The translations under genes and the position numbers were made by a program. Shown in pieces: positions 6,069 through 7,313 of a stretch of DNA of 7,313 nt (its first letter is position 1; every line of letters starts with the position of its first letter). The stretch comes from JAABVY01 sp964496505 (GTDB lineage: Bacteria > Zixibacteria > MSB-5A5 > JAABVY01): positions 1-7,313 of the forward strand of contig CAZBZV010000103.1 of the NCBI GenBank assembly GCA_964496505.1, given 5' to 3'. The notes below the pieces were generated by a model, which worked only from the letters and a program-made list of their open reading frames with translations, was not told the DNA's origin and did no database searches.

Positions 6069-6087
6069 CTGATCGTATAATCAGAAA
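6066..6087 (-). promoter_or_regulatory. Leader hairpin abutting the small-ORF ribosome site
   Basis: TTTCTGAT (6087-6080) and ATCAGAAA (6073-6066) are exact 8-bp reverse complements around a 6-nt loop. In the transcript the stem ends directly before GGAG. It could stabilise the 5' end, tune ribosome loading, or bind a regulator. Confidence 0.6.
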
Positions 6088-6115
6088 TCTACGCCTTATT
6101 CTTTCATAAGTTTCG

Positions 6116-6143
6116 AATAAATACTATTTTTTTTGCTTGTCAA
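6116..6143 (-). promoter_or_regulatory. Probable promoter of the leader ORF and ABC exporter operon
   Basis: A perfect -35 TTGACA lies at 6143-6138 on the minus strand, followed 16 bp later by TTTATT (6121-6116, 4 of 6 matches to TATAAT). The spacer includes a run of eight A. Transcription would begin near 6109, giving about 58 nt before the small ORF and about 240 nt before the first exporter gene. Confidence 0.6.
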
Positions 6144-6180
6144 TAATTTTTTTATTGCCGGGTGCATTAAAATTTTGTGG

Positions 6181-6211
6181 GCTAAATATACGAATTCGGG
6201 GTAAATATAGC
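6181..6211. promoter_or_regulatory. Candidate operator between the divergent promoters
   Basis: The octamer TAAATATA occurs at 6183-6190 and again at 6202-6209, 19 bp apart, close to two helical turns. Taken with flanking bases, GCTAAATATA (6181-6190) and TAAATATAGC (6202-6211) also match as inverted arms at 8 of 10 positions. Between them is the palindrome CGAATTCG (6191-6198). The site lies upstream of both divergent promoters, where an activator or repressor could act on either. The region is AT-rich, so chance is a real alternative. Confidence 0.35.
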
Positions 6212-6242
6212 ATGATTACTGCATTTTGACCGCAAATATTAC

Positions 6243-6271
6243 ATGACAGTTTTCCGATCTAATATTATAAT
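6243..6271 (+). promoter_or_regulatory. Sigma70-type promoter of the response regulator gene
   Basis: The -35 ATGACA (6243-6248, 5 of 6 matches) and a perfect -10 TATAAT (6266-6271) are separated by 17 bp. Transcription would start near 6278, about 56 nt before the start codon. It diverges from the ABC operon promoter, with about 100 bp between the two -35 elements. Confidence 0.75.
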
Positions 6272-6333
6272 AAATATTCTTTACATCCGTGATAAGAATG
6301 ATATAGTCGGGATTATACTGTAAAGAAAATATT

Positions 6334-6996
6334 ATGCTCCAAAAGATTGACAGACCGATAAAAGTTTTGCTTGCTGACGGACAGCGGCTTTTCAGGGAGG
6401 GGCTTAGGGCGCTTTTTGATGCTCATGGTCAGTTCGAGGTTGTGGGCGAAGCTGAGAACGGCAGGAATGCTATCGATTCCGCAATAGAGAACAAGCCCGA
6501 TGTTATCATCATCGATAATCTTCTTCCGGGTATGGGCGGCGCAGCGGTTACACGCCGTATACGCTCTTTGTCGCAGCGTACAGAAGCTCTGTTTCTGACT
6601 GCCATTCATACCGAGGAGGCTGTGCAGGAGGCGTTTGAATCGGGCGGACGCGGTTTTCTTTTGAAAGACTGCGATTTCGAGGAGTTGACCTATGCCGCCA
6701 AGAAGGCCGCGCACGGCGATTATTATATTGCTGGAGCGATTGGCCCCGATCTTGTGGATACGTATGTTAAGGCGCATCTGAAATCGCAGCGTCCGGGCGG
6801 CCTGATGACGCTCCGTGAGCAGGAGCTGGCGCGTCTATTGGCCGATGGTTATTCCACCAAGGAATGCGCCAATATTATGAATATCAGTCCCAAGACCGCC
6901 GAGACTCATCGCGCTTCTATTATGAAGAAGCTCAAAGCCCGCAATGTCACCGACATCGTGAAGTACTGCATTCGCAATAATATGATCGAATTGTAG
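6334..6996 (+). CDS. NarL/FixJ-family response regulator (receiver plus LuxR-type HTH)
   Basis: The 220-residue cytosolic DNA-binding regulator has a receiver domain (about 8-125) and a LuxR-type helix-turn-helix (about 156-217). The phosphoacceptor is D61 in IIIDNLLPGM, with T89 and K111 at the conserved switch and lysine positions. In the N-terminal acidic pair only D15 is kept: the usual LxADDH reads LLADGQ, with Gly at the second position, which may weaken magnesium binding or phosphorylation. The HTH contains TLREQELARLLADGYSTKE and the recognition region SPKTAETHRASIMKKL. The start ATG is preceded only by a weak purine stretch (AAAGA, 6322-6326), but it gives the family's normal length. 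No histidine kinase is in the window. It is divergent from the ABC operon and may control it or itself; the target is unknown. Confidence 0.92.
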   Translation: MLQKIDRPIKVLLADGQRLFREGLRALFDAHGQFEVVGEAENGRNAIDSAIENKPDVIIIDNLLPGMGGAAVTRRIRSLSQRTEALFLTAIHTEEAVQEAFESGGRGFLLKDCDFEELTYAAKKAAHGDYYIAGAIGPDLVDTYVKAHLKSQRPGGLMTLREQELARLLADGYSTKECANIMNISPKTAETHRASIMKKLKARNVTDIVKYCIRNNMIEL

Positions 6997-7095
6997 GGGG
7001 AAGACCTTTAGCAGTTTTGCCTTTTGGTGCAAGGAGTTCGTCCTTGTGCTCCGCATCTGGATGCATTTGGCGGCAAGCTCAGCAGTATATGGATA
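6997..7095. other. Gene-free region after the response regulator, with a hairpin
   Basis: At 7026-7050 a 10-bp stem can form: CAAGGA (7030-7035) with TCCTTG (7041-7046) is perfect around the loop GTTCG, extended by four pairs that include three G-U. No T-run follows. A small palindrome GCATC-TG-GATGC lies at 7053-7064. The hairpin could mark the end of the response regulator transcript. I see no gene here. Confidence 0.4.
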
Positions 7096-7139
7096 GGCAG
7101 AATCACTCCGCTCCACTTCGTTTCGCTATGGATTCTACC
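7096..7139 (+). repeat. Dispersed 44-bp palindromic repeat, copy B
   Basis: This is the same length and orientation as the copy at 1503-1546 and shares its first 20 bases exactly. The inverted ends are GGCAGAATC (7096-7104) and GATTCTACC (7131-7139), with one mismatch. The core CTCCACTTCGTTTCGCT resembles the reverse complement of the 1580-1619 element. It sits in gene-free sequence about 100 bp after the response regulator. Confidence 0.7.
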
Positions 7140-7234
7140 CTACCGTAAAATCTAAACTCTCAAGGCAAAGTTAAAGCAGGCCATTCAATTACTTTGAGCG
7201 TACCGAGAAATATGAGCGGTATGATTTTGGGTGC

Positions 7235-7254
7235 CCCACTGCATCAGCGGTGGG
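7235..7254. repeat. Stem-loop near the right edge
   Basis: CCCACTGC (7235-7242) pairs with GCGGTGGG (7247-7254) over 8 bp, with one T-G pair, around the loop ATCA. No T-run follows on either strand. The region from 7140 to the edge shows no gene; this is its most stable structure. Confidence 0.45.
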
Positions 7255-7276
7255 ATCATAAAATTGTACGAACAAG

Positions 7277-7313
7277 ACATAGGTAACAGAAAAGACCGAT
7301 CACATGGGTAACA
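7277..7313. repeat. 25-bp-spaced direct repeat at the window edge
   Basis: ACATAGGTAACA (7277-7288) and ACATGGGTAACA (7302-7313) match at 11 of 12 positions with a 25-bp period. The second copy runs off the window. Spaced repeats like these occur as transposase binding sites at insertion-sequence ends; the reverse-complement form TGTTACC-ATGT looks like some IS481-type ends I recall. No transposase is visible, so the mobile-element reading is tentative. Confidence 0.35.

Noticed and set aside
6121..6155. T-rich runs on the plus strand as a terminator
   Set aside because: No GC-rich stem precedes them and no plus-strand gene ends upstream; they are the A-rich spacer of the minus-strand promoter and its flank.
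6314..6319. TATACT as a second -10 for the response regulator
   Set aside because: No -35 at the right distance, and the promoter at 6243-6271 is far better.
7199..7223. Hairpin CGTACCG with CGGTATG followed by ATTTT as terminator of the response regulator gene
   Set aside because: It lies 200 bp after the stop, has an 11-nt loop and a G-U pair, and only a short T-run; too weak to call.
7304..7313. ATG at 7304 as the start of a truncated gene at the window edge
   Set aside because: No Shine-Dalgarno precedes it, and the sequence is better explained as the second copy of a direct repeat; only three codons are visible.

Overview
The window comes from a bacterium of middling GC content. It has ordinary Shine-Dalgarno sites, sigma70-like promoters, and a tRNA whose 3' CCA is not encoded. 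The gene families (zinc alcohol dehydrogenase, P-type-ATPase-like HAD protein, heterodimeric ABC exporter, NarL-type response regulator) are too widespread to name a phylum. Two of the intergenic regions carry short palindromic repeats, as seen in many uncultured bacterial lineages.

Layout, left to right. A tRNA-Arg(ACG) with its own promoter (13-130) precedes a monocistronic zinc-dependent alcohol dehydrogenase (266-1282). A gene-free stretch of about 480 bp follows; it is full of inverted repeats, including two members of a small dispersed repeat family. Next comes a small HAD-superfamily protein resembling the catalytic core of a P-type ATPase (1766-2236), with a clear promoter. It converges on a two-gene minus-strand operon (5865 down to 2268) across a shared bidirectional terminator. 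The operon encodes the two halves of a heterodimeric ABC exporter with overlapping reading frames. To its right, transcribed divergently, is a NarL/FixJ-type response regulator (6334-6996). The last 317 bp hold no gene, but contain a third repeat copy, two hairpins and a 25-bp-spaced direct repeat at the very edge.

The most interesting part is the leader of the ABC operon (about 6143 to 5866, minus strand). In transcript order it has a promoter, an 8-bp hairpin touching a strong Shine-Dalgarno site, a 23-codon open reading frame, a compound hairpin that can act as an antiterminator, and a strong intrinsic terminator ending in T7, all before the first ABC gene. The last codons of the small ORF (6002-5992) can pair with the 5' arm of the terminator, so the two RNA folds exclude each other. 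This is the expected design for ribosome-mediated transcription attenuation, as known for the Bacillus subtilis bmrB-bmrC-bmrD leader, which also controls a heterodimeric multidrug ABC exporter. The alternative is that the 23-residue peptide is itself a product, possibly exported by the transporter.

The response regulator is divergent from the exporter, and an imperfect repeat lies between the two promoters, so it may control the exporter or itself. That link is inference from position only.
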